The translations under genes were made by a program, and so were the position numbers. The notes below the pieces were generated by a model. That model did not search any database, had not been told where the DNA came from, and saw only the letters and a list, made by a program, of their open reading frames with translations. A stretch of DNA of 64,000 nucleotides from Nipponacmea schrenckii. Its lineage: Eukaryota; Mollusca; Gastropoda; Lottiidae. Numbering within the stretch: position 1 is the first letter of the stretch; each line of letters begins with the position of its first letter. This document shows, piece by piece, positions 23,501 to 50,224 of the stretch. The stretch covers positions 6,758,001 to 6,822,000 of the forward strand of contig JAUJPP010000011.1 in NCBI GenBank assembly GCA_030562195.1, written 5' to 3'.

Positions 23501-25106
23501 AGCCTCAGATGATTATTTATGTGTTTTGGCTATGCCCATCTGTTTGCAATGAGGGAAATTTTGCCTGTAGTATTATAAATGAGAAATGTTTTTAATCTAT
23601 TTTAGAGCGTGTACAGTTGATAGTGCGAGGGTTTAACAGTGATTGGAAAAGAGCGTTAGAGTTAATCAACCAAGATGTGATGAGAGCGTTTACTAATTTT
23701 AAAAATGGAACTCAGATATTACAGGTTGGTAGAATGAATTTTATAAAAGATACAAGGGTCCTCCTTTTTTTCAGAATTATTTCTAAACTTCATAACTTGA
23801 TGATATTTGTTTTTGGTTTTTTTTTTTTATAAATCAAATTTATAGTTACAAGTACAAACAAGTATAGAATAATCAATATTATACAATATGATAAAGAGGG
23901 AAGAAATATTTCACACACATATAAAAATGCATAATACTGGATAGTTACTTTTATAATCAGGTATAAAATAATACAATATTATAAGGAGAGGTGAAAAAGT
24001 TTTACACATATCTATACAAATATCATAATATAAGCAGTATAGGCATCACAATAAAGTGCAATAATAATTTTGGAAAAAGACCCATTTGTATTGAAAATTT
24101 TGATCAACATTGATTGATTGTTGTTTGTAGACACCAATATTATCTCTTTAACTCCTGGATTACAAGCTGTAGTACCTTACCATCACAGTTTGTATTAGGA
24201 GTTTTAAGCTTCTGAAACATGCTTCAGATAAACAGATTAAGTTTTGAGGCAGTCTGATTTAAATTACACCAAACTCATTAATCATAAATCTTTACTTTGT
24301 GACCTAGGCCAGTGCTTTTATGAGATTATGTTCTCTGTTACAATCTAACACCAAACTTTTGATTTTTTATTAGCTTTAATTTTTAATTGAGTCACTTCAC
24401 TCAGGGTCTAAGAACCAGGGTTCTTGCACATCATTAAATTAACCTTAAAAAGGTGTTTTTTGAGAGAACAATTAGACACTAAATACACCTCTTTGCTTGT
24501 GAGGGCAAACAATTTAAAATCATCAAAGGTTACATTGATGAACGTTCAAGTGCCCTTTTCTAAGATCCTAATTGAAGTGGCTAAATTAAAATAAAAACGA
24601 ATAAAACACAAAATGAAAGATTTAATTTTTATTAAACTGTTTTGGGATTCTCTTCTCAAATTGGACAGTGACTATTACAGTACATCCTGCTCACATGAAA
24701 AAAAAAACGACAGAATTTGATATCCTGTTAGTTCAATAGGTCAGAGACAGCATGTAAAGGTGGTTAAACCCCGACCTCGACCGCACATGTAAAAGTAAAA
24801 TTAGGATCCTATCATCTTCAAAATGTCATTACAAAATGGTTTTTCAGTGCCTCTCGTAAGAGACCACCTTCATTCAGCGACCGTTTTTGAATGTTCCCTT
24901 GAGTGGTCTCTGAATACAGGTAGTACTGTATATTATAATAATTGTGTGTTATATTTCAGGGGGCATTAACCCAGTTAATTCAATATTATCACAGGTTCCA
25001 GAAAGTCTTATCACAGGGACCGTTTAAAAACTTACAAATACGTAATGAACTTATAAACATACATCATGTCATGGTGGAGGTGAAAAAATATAAACCTACA
25101 TTTTAA
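11580..25106 (+). CDS. VPS52: VPS52, GARP/EARP tethering complex subunit, one region missing or decayed
   Basis: Vps52 tethers endosome-derived vesicles at the trans-Golgi network with Vps51, Vps53 and Vps54 (GARP), or at recycling endosomes (EARP). Exons read: 11580-11636, 12241-12316, 12696-12748, 13122-13197, 14695-14845, 15488-15588, 16140-16330, 17046-17179, 19533-19688, 20266-20384, 22042-22165, 22513-22716, 23065-23242, 23606-23724 and 24960-25106. They give about 628 residues. Family blocks include LTSEEFLLDEVD, VKEALKTGVDLR, KIREFLLQKIYSFRKPMANY, EIRDEY, KDDLMGYED, MDNSCREYLF, RPHYITRRYAEFSAAIV, EQLIFLINNYDMMLGVLM and IHHVMVEVKKYKPTF. About 80 expected residues of the N-terminal coiled-coil region, between IKD and HILQTPVTE, are not found as a clean exon between 13198 and 14694. 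Phase requires a missing length of 3n+1. All other junctions are in phase. One intron is AT-AC. Confidence 0.93.
12480..12620 (+). repeat. Dispersed repeat copy (GTGGAATTGCAGGA family)
   Basis: TTTAGTTTAAGTGGAATTGC and the following CAGAAAACCT segment recur at about 40-175 and 19380-19440, with an inverted part at about 19260-19310. It is a low-copy dispersed element lying in introns of WDR46 and VPS52. Confidence 0.5.
12864..13042 (+). mobile_element. tRNA-headed SINE family, 5'-truncated and internally deleted copy
   Basis: It matches the body and 3' end of the full SINE at 1151-1508, from CTGGTTTCCCCTTGTCAGTG to AAGGTGCAGAAGAGTAGGAC and the ATTCATTTCATT end, with an internal gap. Confidence 0.8.
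13198..13206 (+). promoter_or_regulatory. U12-type 5' splice site (GT subtype) after VPS52 exon 4
   Basis: GTATCCTTA directly follows the exon end, in which IKD is followed by the first base of the next codon. The minor-spliceosome consensus is (A/G)TATCCTTT. No convincing partner exon follows, although TCCCTTAAC at 13711-13719 resembles the U12 branch site. Confidence 0.75.
13338..13520 (+). mobile_element. SINE fragment, body region
   Basis: Shares GACAATAAACTGAGGCCC, CATGTTAAAGACCC and CAGTTGGAAATCAC with the full-length SINE at 1151-1508. Head and tail are missing or decayed. Confidence 0.75.
13729..13850 (+). pseudogene. Possible decayed or error-ridden VPS52 exon
   Basis: Downstream of a U12-like branch site (13711-13719) and an AG at 13727-13728, the first codons read YLTE, as expected for a Vps52 Y-I-x-E start. 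A shifted frame then reads LHKQFSA near 13755-13775, resembling the expected LHNQITA. Stops and frame breaks prevent a clean translation. This is weak similarity by eye and could be chance. Confidence 0.25.
13850..14153. repeat. 14-bp minisatellite, VPS52 intron
   Basis: About 21 copies of CCAATAATTCTGAA with one-base length variants. The unit gives open frames on the minus strand that are artefacts. It lies exactly where VPS52 coding sequence is missing. Confidence 0.92.
15615..15670 (-). mobile_element. SINE 3'-end fragment
   Basis: GAATGAAGTTTTACGTCCTT followed by CTCTTCTACACTCC is the reverse complement of the SINE 3' end. Confidence 0.6.
16331..17045 (+). promoter_or_regulatory. AT-AC U12-type intron of VPS52
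   Basis: The exon ends GCCAAGAAAA and the intron starts ATATCCTTTT (16331-16340), the exact minor-spliceosome 5' consensus. TTCCTTAAC at 17029-17037 is the exact U12 branch-site consensus, 8-9 nt before a terminal AC at 17044-17045. Joining 16330 to 17046 gives KKSFFSSKT in frame, matching the family KKGFFSKP. No AG acceptor in a usable frame lies near the exon start. Confidence 0.92.
17806..17919 (+). other. Possible in-frame cassette exon of VPS52 (38 codons)
   Basis: An open stretch after TTACAG and before GTTTAA, phase 0 at both ends, starting RDWKALAHTVVYGI and ending EIGYPYK. It lies between the recognised exons ending QKNDSR and starting YSFESLF, which join well without it. Human VPS52, as I recall it, has no such insert. 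It may be an alternative exon or chance; the donor is weak. Confidence 0.35.
18605..19135. repeat. 49-bp minisatellite, VPS52 intron, with an insertion
   Basis: About 8-9 copies of a unit containing CATCAGTCTGGATGACAGAG and TTTCAATATCTCTCTATTCT. The first copies are split from the rest by about 110 bp of unrelated sequence (18671-18780) carrying GCGACGTTTCGGCGCG and CCGTCCTCAGG. Confidence 0.9.
20368..20540 (+). repeat. Tandem triplication of the VPS52 exon-10 5' splice site
   Basis: The exon end AGTGGTCTAGATAG and its donor GTAGGATATATTTACAAACT are repeated with a period of about 72-82 bp. The true donor is at 20385 and copies follow near 20464 and 20536. Reading past the first donor gives an immediate TAG stop. 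Confidence 0.85.
20610..22025 (+). repeat. 76-bp satellite array ending at a VPS52 splice acceptor
   Basis: About 18 copies of a unit containing GACCAGCTGGTAGAAAGGAT, CCTCATGAACCTAAGTTGTT and ATCCTTGTAAAATCAATGTC. The last copy stops at CCTTG only about 20 bp before the acceptor at 22041. Open frames through it, such as 21651-21872, are repeat artefacts. Confidence 0.95.
22985..23040 (-). mobile_element. SINE 3'-end fragment
   Basis: GAATGGAGTTTTACTTCCTA, then CTCTTCTGCACCTTATGGGC, is the reverse complement of the SINE 3' end. It ends just upstream of VPS52 exon 23065-23242. Confidence 0.75.
23380..23507. mobile_element. Fold-back MITE-like hairpin in a VPS52 intron
   Basis: TGAGGCTTTAAATAGTAAAA and CTTCTGTCAAATTAAACCAT form one arm; AAATGGTTTATTTTGACAGA and AGTTTTATTATATAAAGCCT form the other. 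The loop is about 45 bp. No coding capacity. Confidence 0.75.
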
Positions 25107-26086
25107 ATATTCCTTGTTTGAAAGTAACAGACTTGAGTTTCCCTGCCAAATGGTTTGGCCAAGCTCTCACTATAGTGCTTCAACTTGTATACTGGTACAG
25201 ATATAGTTGGAAGGATCATTGCCAATAGAGTTAGCCTGGTTCCATTCTATAGAGTTCACCTGTTTTAGTGATCATGTTGCTTAAATGACAATATGATAAT
25301 TTACCAAGAGGTTGTTTGGGGACTATATTTTTCTAAACTGAAGTGTTCCAGGAATCTGATTTGTCAGTCACTAAAATTAATTCTAGATTAAGTTATATTA
25401 TGATTGTAGTTCTTAAAATATGAATTTTATCTTAGTTAAGTATTTGATCTGTCCAGGGTCCTTATATATCAATGTAAAGTCGTTTGATCAAGGACCAGCT
25501 TCTTGGGAAGACCCTCAACAACATAAGGAGTTATCTTATACAGAGTCTTATATTATGGGCTCCCCAGATATTTGTGTATGTATATTTTCTCTAGGTGTAT
25601 ATTATTATTATGTTATATATATTATTATATATTATGTGATATTTATAGAAACATTGTATTGTATTTATGAATTATGAAAATGATAAATAAAGCTCAGAAA
25701 TATCTCAAATTTTATAGAGTGCTGCTTGTATGTATCCAAACATTGCTTAAGGAACATGAGTGACAGATTAACATTCTATCAAGAATTATAGCCGACAGCA
25801 TGGGCATTGTCCAATTTCAGTTTGACCTCTACACCTTCCTTACGAAGGTCCTTAAACTCTATTACTGAACACTCCATTCATTCCACTTTGTATATACATG
25901 TACATGTAATTGAAAAAAAATGTAAATTCTCCTTTTTCAAACTTGAAAACAACAGTTTTAAAACATGTTTCTTATCAACAGGCGTGGAATATTTAAGAGA
26001 CACTTGCACAGTCAAATTTATCAGAGGATTATGATTAGATCAGCACTGAATTCAGTACTAACAGACTGTGGTCCGTTTTCTCATAA
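25107..26086. other. VPS52 3' flank, no gene seen
   Basis: Contains a decayed 76-bp-type unit near 25490 and AATAAA at 25686-25691, a possible VPS52 polyadenylation signal. Short open frames here have no recognisable content. Confidence 0.5.
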
Positions 26087-27102
26087 ACTGAACAAATAAA
26101 GAAACGTCGCATTTTTTGTTAATAAGTCGAGTTTGATCAAAATTATTATTTTTTCTTAAATATGATTTTTTACAATTTAAATAGACCAGTTTATGTATGA
26201 CAGTCAACTTATAATCCCGTTTATGTTCGATTTAAGACTTGTGAACGTTGGATGTCCGTGGGAGCAAGTTCTAATTGATATAGAGGAAAATCGAAATGCA
26301 CGTGCATTATCAAAGTTCTGTATAAAATCAAATTGATGTCTTCTGAAAATTGAGTTGCTGCAAAGACAGTAAGTTTGTGACAAGTCTAGTTTCCTAGCAA
26401 CGTGAACAAGCCATTGGACGGTTAAATGCCGGGCAACCAGCTTAAGTCATTACCAATGCAATCGAACCAAGACGAAATCGCAATATTTTCAAGATAGCGG
26501 GGCAATTAGCTCATAGAGCCATTAGCCACCATCAGCAACCCACTATTGCTGATACTTCAAATAAATCGCCTCGCCTCCCAGTACCTGTCTTGCAATACAT
26601 ACAGAGATCCAGTGCTCACCCATCTTCATCATCATCAGAAACAGCAACGTCTTGGGTGGGCCACGACAACATTGGCGGCATCAATAGTGCGGGACCCATG
26701 TGTTCTTAGATGAGAGTATGCAGATGGTAGAGTATGAGTGTGGAGAAAGGGGTGATGGGTAAACGTTTTATAGAACAGAGTGTGGTTGAAAGATCATCAA
26801 GCATTGTGGCATGGGTGCAGTCAGCGTCAATCAGAATATTGGACCTGCTGGCATATAGAATATCAGCGGAGGCGGAGGCCATCGATTCGCAGCCACCCAG
26901 GTTCTCCTGACCCGCGTTGTAACAAATTTTATAAGATCATGAGATCAGAACGTTTATATGTTATAGCAATAACTTGAAGGTCACCCAAACAATCCGTTAA
27001 GCCAAATGTGGATGTTTCTGACAATAACCTGGTGTTTTAATGAAGTTTAAATAAACAATTGACCATTCTTTGCGCGTTGCGACGTTTCTTTATCTGTTTA
27101 GT
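26087..27102 (+). mobile_element. Decayed Tc1/mariner-like element with 25-bp terminal inverted repeats
   Basis: The left end 26087-26111 and the right end 27078-27102 are inverted copies with two mismatches (core ATAAAGAAACGTCGCA). Inside are broken stretches resembling a Tc1 transposase: an AIGRLNAGQPA-like helix-turn-helix entry at about 26410-26440, and a frame-broken LDES...GER segment at about 26705-26760. At about 1.0 kb it is shorter than an intact Tc1 element, and stops and shifts interrupt all frames. Confidence 0.6.
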
Positions 27103-27475
27103 ATATCTGGACATAATTATATGGATAAAGATTACTTTATTGGCAGGTTAAGATCAGATAAAAATTATCCCATAAACACCTTTTATAGGCATATAAATAC
27201 AAATATAAAAACATTACAATAATTTGAAAAGATAAAATGAATATAGCAATGTAATCAATACAATTAAAATTCAAATAAGTTTTCTATTATAGACACATCA
27301 CGCTTAACATATTCTTTCTTTTTGTTAAAACGTGTCCTATTTGACATCAATGACTATATTTTTGAACTATGTACATCCTGTGTCCACCTATTAAAATATT
27401 TGAAAGGTGACTATTAAACCCAGCCCAGGTAAGGGACATAACTCTCTGACCTACTTCTACTCAACAAACACCAAT

Positions 27476-43495
<16,020 letters not shown>

Positions 43496-45850
43496 ATGTT
43501 GGCTTCACACCCTGGTTTAAAATAAAATCTTACCATCAATTGATGAAGTTTCCAATGTTATATTGAACTTGTATTGGTGTATACTTATTTTATATTCTAA
43601 CAGATATGTCAAGATTCTATGATAATGTTTTAAAAGAAACAGGGTTCAGGACTGGATTTCATTCTTAACATATATCTACACCCTACCATGCAATAAATGA
43701 ACTATTCCAATACATGTGCATTGTTTAAAACTTCCAAGTTAATCTGCATATATAATGTATGGGAGAGTTCACTTAGGAAATTAGAGTGTTTATGATATAA
43801 TGGGGCCATTTTGTAAATAATATCAGTTTATGAGCTTTGCTTAAATTTAAAATTATTTTAAAATTTTTGTCATAAAACAGAACCTGAGCATTAATCCATC
43901 TTTGTATATAAAATAGTTAATTTTCTAAATTCTATGATACAAATACATAGTTGCACAATCTGAGATAAATAGGGACAGTTTATTGTATTGTGAGGTAAAA
44001 TACAGAACAGAAACTTGTTAAGCATGGCTTATCATTTTCAAAGTGGTTTATTGGATTATTCTGAATATTTCCTGTCATTTGAAAAACAGCTTTGACATTG
44101 AGGTAACCCATAAATTATATTTAATCACAAGTGTTAATAATAGGATTTTATTTCTTATTCAGAATTGAATTTTATTATAACCTTTAAAATGAAATTTAAA
44201 TAATCTCTTTCTATTTTGCTATTTTCACCTTAACCAAATGGTTTTATTATAATTATTAAACACTGACATGCAACTTCTTTGGTTCCAATAATTAATTTTG
44301 GTAGATTTTTTAAGCAAAATGCAGACAGGGTGTGGTTTAAATCTTGATTCAGTGCATTCAATTTAGTTGTTATTACACATTTATAAAAATAGCTGTTTGT
44401 TTTTATTCAAAATGGCTTTATTTTTTACTATTAATGCAAAATACAAGTAATATGGGTGTGCAAATTTCAATGAAAATGTTGTGGGGATTTTTTTTTTTTT
44501 TTTTTAACACATGAAAGAAGGATGTTATAATAAATATAAAGATAAAGTACTTAATATCTCTTATATCTAGTTCAGGTACATGTCATTTCTTAAAAAACAC
44601 TGTACTTTAATATGCTAAATTGATATGTTTTATCATACATGGGTAGTCTTTCAGTAGCCTTGAACATTGTACGTCAGAGATAAGAGATATTATTATAATC
44701 CAATCATTTACATTCTTCCTTGTTAACAAACCTATTTTTTAACATTCTACGAACTGAATGTTTTATTTAATAAATTTCAAATCTCTGAGAATGCATTTGA
44801 ATTTATTTAAATTTATTAGACGTTAAATTGATATGTATTACCTTTAAATGTCTTTGAAGACGTTGTAATGAAATATTAAACTGACATAAACACATTGACT
44901 TCATTCCTATATTAATTAAGTTTTTTTATAATTTTTTATAATAAGACTCTATAATTAGACTGAATTAGGATTTTGAATTATATGTAATATCTAGTTTAAA
45001 TACAACAGAATGAATCAACTAGTCCTCAGACAATAAATACCATGAAATATTTAGGGTTATATATGATTTATTGTTAATATTTAGTCAAATTTACTAAAGT
45101 GACCAACAAAAAAAATATGGAACTAAACATATTTAGAATTTTTGATCAAGTTATTATCCCATTTTCATAACTACCATAGATATACTCCAGTCATTCCTTT
45201 CGCTTTCATTTGTTTATTTTATTAGTTGGGAATTATAGAGGACATAGAAAGATATTTCTACACATCAAGATAAAGAATAGAGGGCGGGGGGTTCAAAACA
45301 GAAACAAGAATCCGACCCACATTCTCTCGACGATCTTAGCGCTAGGACGTCGTACGGTATTATTTTCTAGCACTGTTTAGCAGTAGGGTATCCTACTGCT
45401 AAGATGGTCACTAGAATGCGTGGATCTCAATATTTTGCATTAGGAAATGATTATTTGGGTTTTGATCCTTTGGTTGTTTTATGGGCCCCATAAAGAATTT
45501 TAACATGAATATGTTATATGATAAGATCGATATGGTTATTATCTAATCACACGTCTATGTTTCCTTGTAAACAGTTTAGTTTCATAAATTTTTAACTAAG
45601 TTCAAATCGGCACCTTTCTTGCCACAAACTTGATCAAAGGGTTTTTTTATGGAACTTGGCCCTGATATGTAGAAATATCTTTGTCTAAGTTAGGTTTTGA
45701 AAGATATATTTTGTAGTAATTTGTTGTTTTTAATATTAGAAAGCTTCATCTGTCATATATTCACTTAGTAGATTTTTTAATTGTCTAAAAAATAAAATTT
45801 ATTATTACTTAAACAAGACTTTATTTCATACGACTACATGTTAATTGGAA
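43496..45850. other. DDAH 3' flank, no gene seen
   Basis: AATAAA at 43521-43526 and 43692-43697 are candidate DDAH polyadenylation signals. The only clear structure is a hairpin at 45377-45402 (TTAGCAGTAGG with CCTACTGCTAA, 4-nt loop). The rest is AT-rich without coding signal. Confidence 0.55.
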
Positions 45851-45854
45851 AGCT

Positions 45855-45900
45855 GTTGTCACTGTCCTGGCAATATTTCCCTCATTACACACTGCATTCC
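45855..45900 (+). mobile_element. Short SINE fragment
   Basis: GTCCTGGCAATATTTCCCTC, then ATTACACACTGCATTCC, matches the SINE body. Confidence 0.6.
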
Positions 45901-45959
45901 TTAACCTTGTAGAAATAAAGGATATGAGGCACAACTGCATTCCCTTTACATCGGTTTAA

Positions 45960-48900
45960 CATGCCTCTGGTGTCTACGTCTAGCAGTTGGTGTGAATCAA
46001 AGTGTGTTACCTTGTAACCACAGTAAACTATCATTGTAGCAATCTGCTAGGTAGTTAGAAACGGTAGCTTGATGTACTATAGTCCAAATCTGACAACTAA
46101 AAACTGTCACCGTGGAAAACAACCTGATAGCTAGTTAAGCACATAAGTTAGGCATACTCTAGTCTCATTCGGGCCACAGGAAACTGTCATTGTACTAAGA
46201 AATCTGCTAGCTAGATGGGCACGATAGTTTGTTATTCTCTAGTCGCATTCTGACCACAGGAAACTGTAATTGTATCAAGAAATCTGCTAACTAGATGGGC
46301 ACGATAGTTTGGTATGCTCTAGTCGCATTCTGACCACAGGAAACTGTTATCGTATCAAGCAATCTGCTAGCTAGTTGGACACGATAGTTTGGTATAGTGT
46401 AGTCTCATTCTGGCCACAGAATACTGTTATTGTATCAAGCAATCTACTAGGTAGTTGGACACGATAGTTTGGTATACTGTAGTCTCATTCTGGCCACAGA
46501 AAAACTGTTATTGTATCAAGCAATCTACTAGGTAGTTGGACACGATAGTTTGGTATACTGTAGTCTCATTCTGGCCACAGAAAAACTGTAATGGTACCAA
46601 GCAATCTACTAGCTAGATGGACACGATAGTTTGGTATACTCTAGTATCATTCTGGCCATAGGAAACTGTTATTGTTCCAAGCAATCTGCTAGGTAGTTGG
46701 ACACGATAGTTTGATATACTCTAGTCCCATTCTGACCATAGGAAACTGTTATTGTATCAAGCCATCTGCTACCTAGCTGGACATGATAGTTTGGTATACT
46801 GTAGTTCCATTCTGACCACAGGAAACTGTTATTGTATCAAGCAATCTGCTAGCTAGTTGGACACGATAGTTTGGTATACTGTAGTCTCATTCTGGCCACA
46901 GAAAAACTGTTATTGTATCAAGCAATCTACTAGCTAGATGAACACGATAGTTTGGTATACTCTAGTACCATTCTGGCCACAGGAAACTGTCGTTGTTCCA
47001 AGCAATCTGCTAGCTAGTTGGGCACGATAGTTTGGTATACTATTGTCTCATTCTGGCCACAGAATACTGTTATTGTACCAAGCAATCTACTAGCTAGTTG
47101 GACACGATAGTTTTGTATACTCTAGTCTCATTCTGGCCACAGAAAAACCGTGATTGTACCAATCAATCTACTAGCTAGATGGACACGATAGTTTGGTATA
47201 CTCTAGTACCATCCTGACCACAGGAAACTATCATTATACCAAGCAATCTACTAGCTAGTTGGACACGATAGTTTGGTATACTCTAGTTTCATTCTGGCCA
47301 CAAAAAAACTGTGATTGTACCAATCAATCTACTAGCTAGATGGACACGATAGTTTGGTATACTCTAGTACCATCCTGACCACAGGAAACTGTCATTATAC
47401 CAAGCAATCTACTAGCTAGTTGGACACGATAGTTTGGTATACTCTAGTCCAATTCTGACCACAGGAAACTGTCATTATACCAAGCAATCTACTAGCTAGT
47501 TGGACACGATAGTTTGTTATAGTGTAGTCTCATTCTGGCCACAGGAAACTGTCATTGTACCAAGCAATCTACTAGCTAGTTGGACACGATAGTTTGGTAT
47601 ACTCTAGTCTCATTCTGACCACAGAATACTGTTATTGTATCAAGCAATCTACTAGGTAGTTGGACACGATAGTTTGGTATACTGTAGTCTCATTCTGGCC
47701 ACAGGAAACTGTTATTGTACCAAGCAATCTACTAGCTAGATGGGCACGATAGTTTGGTATACTCTAGTACCATCCTGACCACAGGAAACTATCATTATAC
47801 CAAGCAATCTACTAGCTAGTTGGACACGATAGTTTGGTATACTCTAGTTTCATTCTGGCCACAAAAAAACTGTGATTGTACCAATCAATCTACTAGCTAG
47901 ATGGACACGATAGTTTGGTATACTCTAGTACCATCCTGACCACAGGAAACTGTCATTATACCAAGCAATCTACTAGCTAGTTGGACACGATAGTTTGGTA
48001 TACTCTAGTCCAATTCTGACCACAGGAAACTGTCATTATACCAAGCAATCTACTAGCTAGTTGGACACGATAGTTTGGTATAGTGTAGTCTCATTCTGGC
48101 CACAGGAAACTGTTATTGTACCAAGCAATCTACTAGCTAGTTGGACACGATAGTTTGGTATAGTGTAGTCTCATTCTGGCCACAGGAAACTGTTATTGTA
48201 TCAAGCCATCTGCTAGGTAGTTGGACACGATAGTTTGGTATACTATAGTCTCATTCTGACCACGGGAAACTGTTATTGTATCAAGTAATCTGCTAGCTAG
48301 TTCGATACGATGGTTTGGTATACACTAGTCCCATTCTGGCCACAGGAAACTGTCATTGTACAAAGCAATCTGCTTGGTAGTTGGACACGATAGCTTGGTA
48401 TACTCTAGTCTCATTCTGACCACGGGAAACTGTTATTGTATCAAGCAATCTGCTTGGTAGTTGGACACGATAGCTTGGTATACTATAGTCCCATTCTGAC
48501 CATAGGAAACTGTTATTGTATCAAGCAATCTGCTAGCTAGTTCGATACGATAGTTTGGTATACGCTTGTTCCATTCCGACCACAAAACAATTCTCATTAT
48601 ACCAAGCAATCTGCTAGATAGCTTGACACGATAGCTTGGTATACTCTTGTCCCATTCAGACCACAGAAAACTAGCAATCTGCTAGCTGGATGGACACGAT
48701 AGTTTGGTATACTGTAGTCTCATTCTGGCCACAGGAAACTGTAATTGTACCAAATAATCTGCTAGCTAGTTTGACAGTTTGGTATACTCTAGTCTCATTC
48801 TGGCCACAGGAAACTGTTAGGTACCAAATAATCTTCTAGCTAGTTATATAGTTTGGAATGCTCTTGTTTTATTCTGACCATATAAAAACTGTCAATGTAC

Positions 48901-50110
48901 CAAGCAATCTGCTAGCTAGACGGTCCCGATAGTTTGATATACTCTAGTCCCATTATAACCACCGAAAAACTGTCATTGTACCATTCAATCTGCTAGCTAG
49001 TTTGATATACTCTAGTCTCATTCCGACCATATAAAAACTGTCATTGAACCAAGCAATCTGCTAGCTAGACGGACACAATAGTTTGGTACTAGTATACTCT
49101 AGTCCAATTCTTACCACAGAAAAACTGTCATTGTACCAATCAATCTGCTAGCTATTTTGATAGTTTGGTAAGCTCTAGTCCCATTCCGACCATATAAAAA
49201 CTGTCTTTGTACCAAGCATTCTGCTAGGTAGTTGGCCACGATAGTTTTGTATACTGTAGTCTCATTCTGGCCACAGAGAACTGTTATTGTATCAAGGAAT
49301 CTGCTAGCTAGTTAGACACGATAGTATAATGTAGTCTCATTCTGGCCACAGAAAACTATCATTTTACCAAGCAATCTACTAGCTAGTTGGACACGATAGT
49401 TTGGTATACTCTAGTCTCATTCTGGCCACAGAAAAACTGTGATTGTACCAATCAATCTACTAGCTAGATGGACACGATAGTTTGATATACTCCAGTCCCA
49501 TTCCGACCATATAAAATCTGTCATTGTACCAAGAAATCTACTAGCTAGACGGACACGATAGTTTGATATACTCCAGTCCCATTCCGACCATATAAAAACT
49601 GTCATTGCACCAAGCAATCTGCTAGCTAGACGGACACAATAGTTTGATATACTCCTGTCCCATTCCGACCATAAAAAATCTGTCATTGCACCAGGCAATC
49701 TGCTAGCTAGACGGACACGATAGTTTGATATACTCCTGTCCCATTCCGACCATATAAAAATTGTCATTGTACCAAGAAATCTACTAGCTAGACGGACACG
49801 ATAGTTTGATATACTCCAGTCCCATTCCGACCATATAAAAATTGTCATTGTACCAAGAAATCTACTAGCTAGACGGACACGATAGTTTGATATACTCCAG
49901 TCTCATTGCGACCATATAAAACTTTTATTGTACCAATCAATCTGCTAGCTAGACGGACACGATAGTTTGATATACTCCAGTCCCATTCCGACCATATAAA
50001 AACTGTCATTGTACCAAGCAATCTGCTAGCCAGACGAACACGATAGTTTAATATACTCTACAATCTGCTAGATGGACAGGATAGTTTGGTATACTCTAGT
50101 CCCAATCTGA
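45960..50110. repeat. 80-bp satellite array
   Basis: About 50 copies of a unit containing CAAGCAATCTGCTAGCTAGT, TGGACACGATAGTTTGGTAT and ACTCTAGTCTCATTCTGGCC. Sub-variants alternate in blocks, suggesting higher-order duplication near 47.1-48.1 kb. Right-end copies form a GACGGACACGATAGTTTGAT subtype. The minus-strand open frame 49417-49848 is a repeat artefact. Confidence 0.95.
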
Positions 50111-50224
50111 CCACGTGTGATACTCTCGCGTAACGAATGCTATTGAATGTTTATGCAAATGCGGATATCCCAAACTAGGTAGTTATTGGAATTCGTAGTT
50201 GTTGGTAGTTGGATTAGAGATCTT

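Noticed and set aside
27407..27475. An upstream non-ATG start for DDAH
   Set aside because: The frame is open upstream, but the first ATG at 27476 has good context and fits the family N-terminus. No extra conserved residues precede it.
49417..49848. 143-codon open frame on the minus strand
   Set aside because: Repeats of the 80-bp satellite unit that happen to lack stops.
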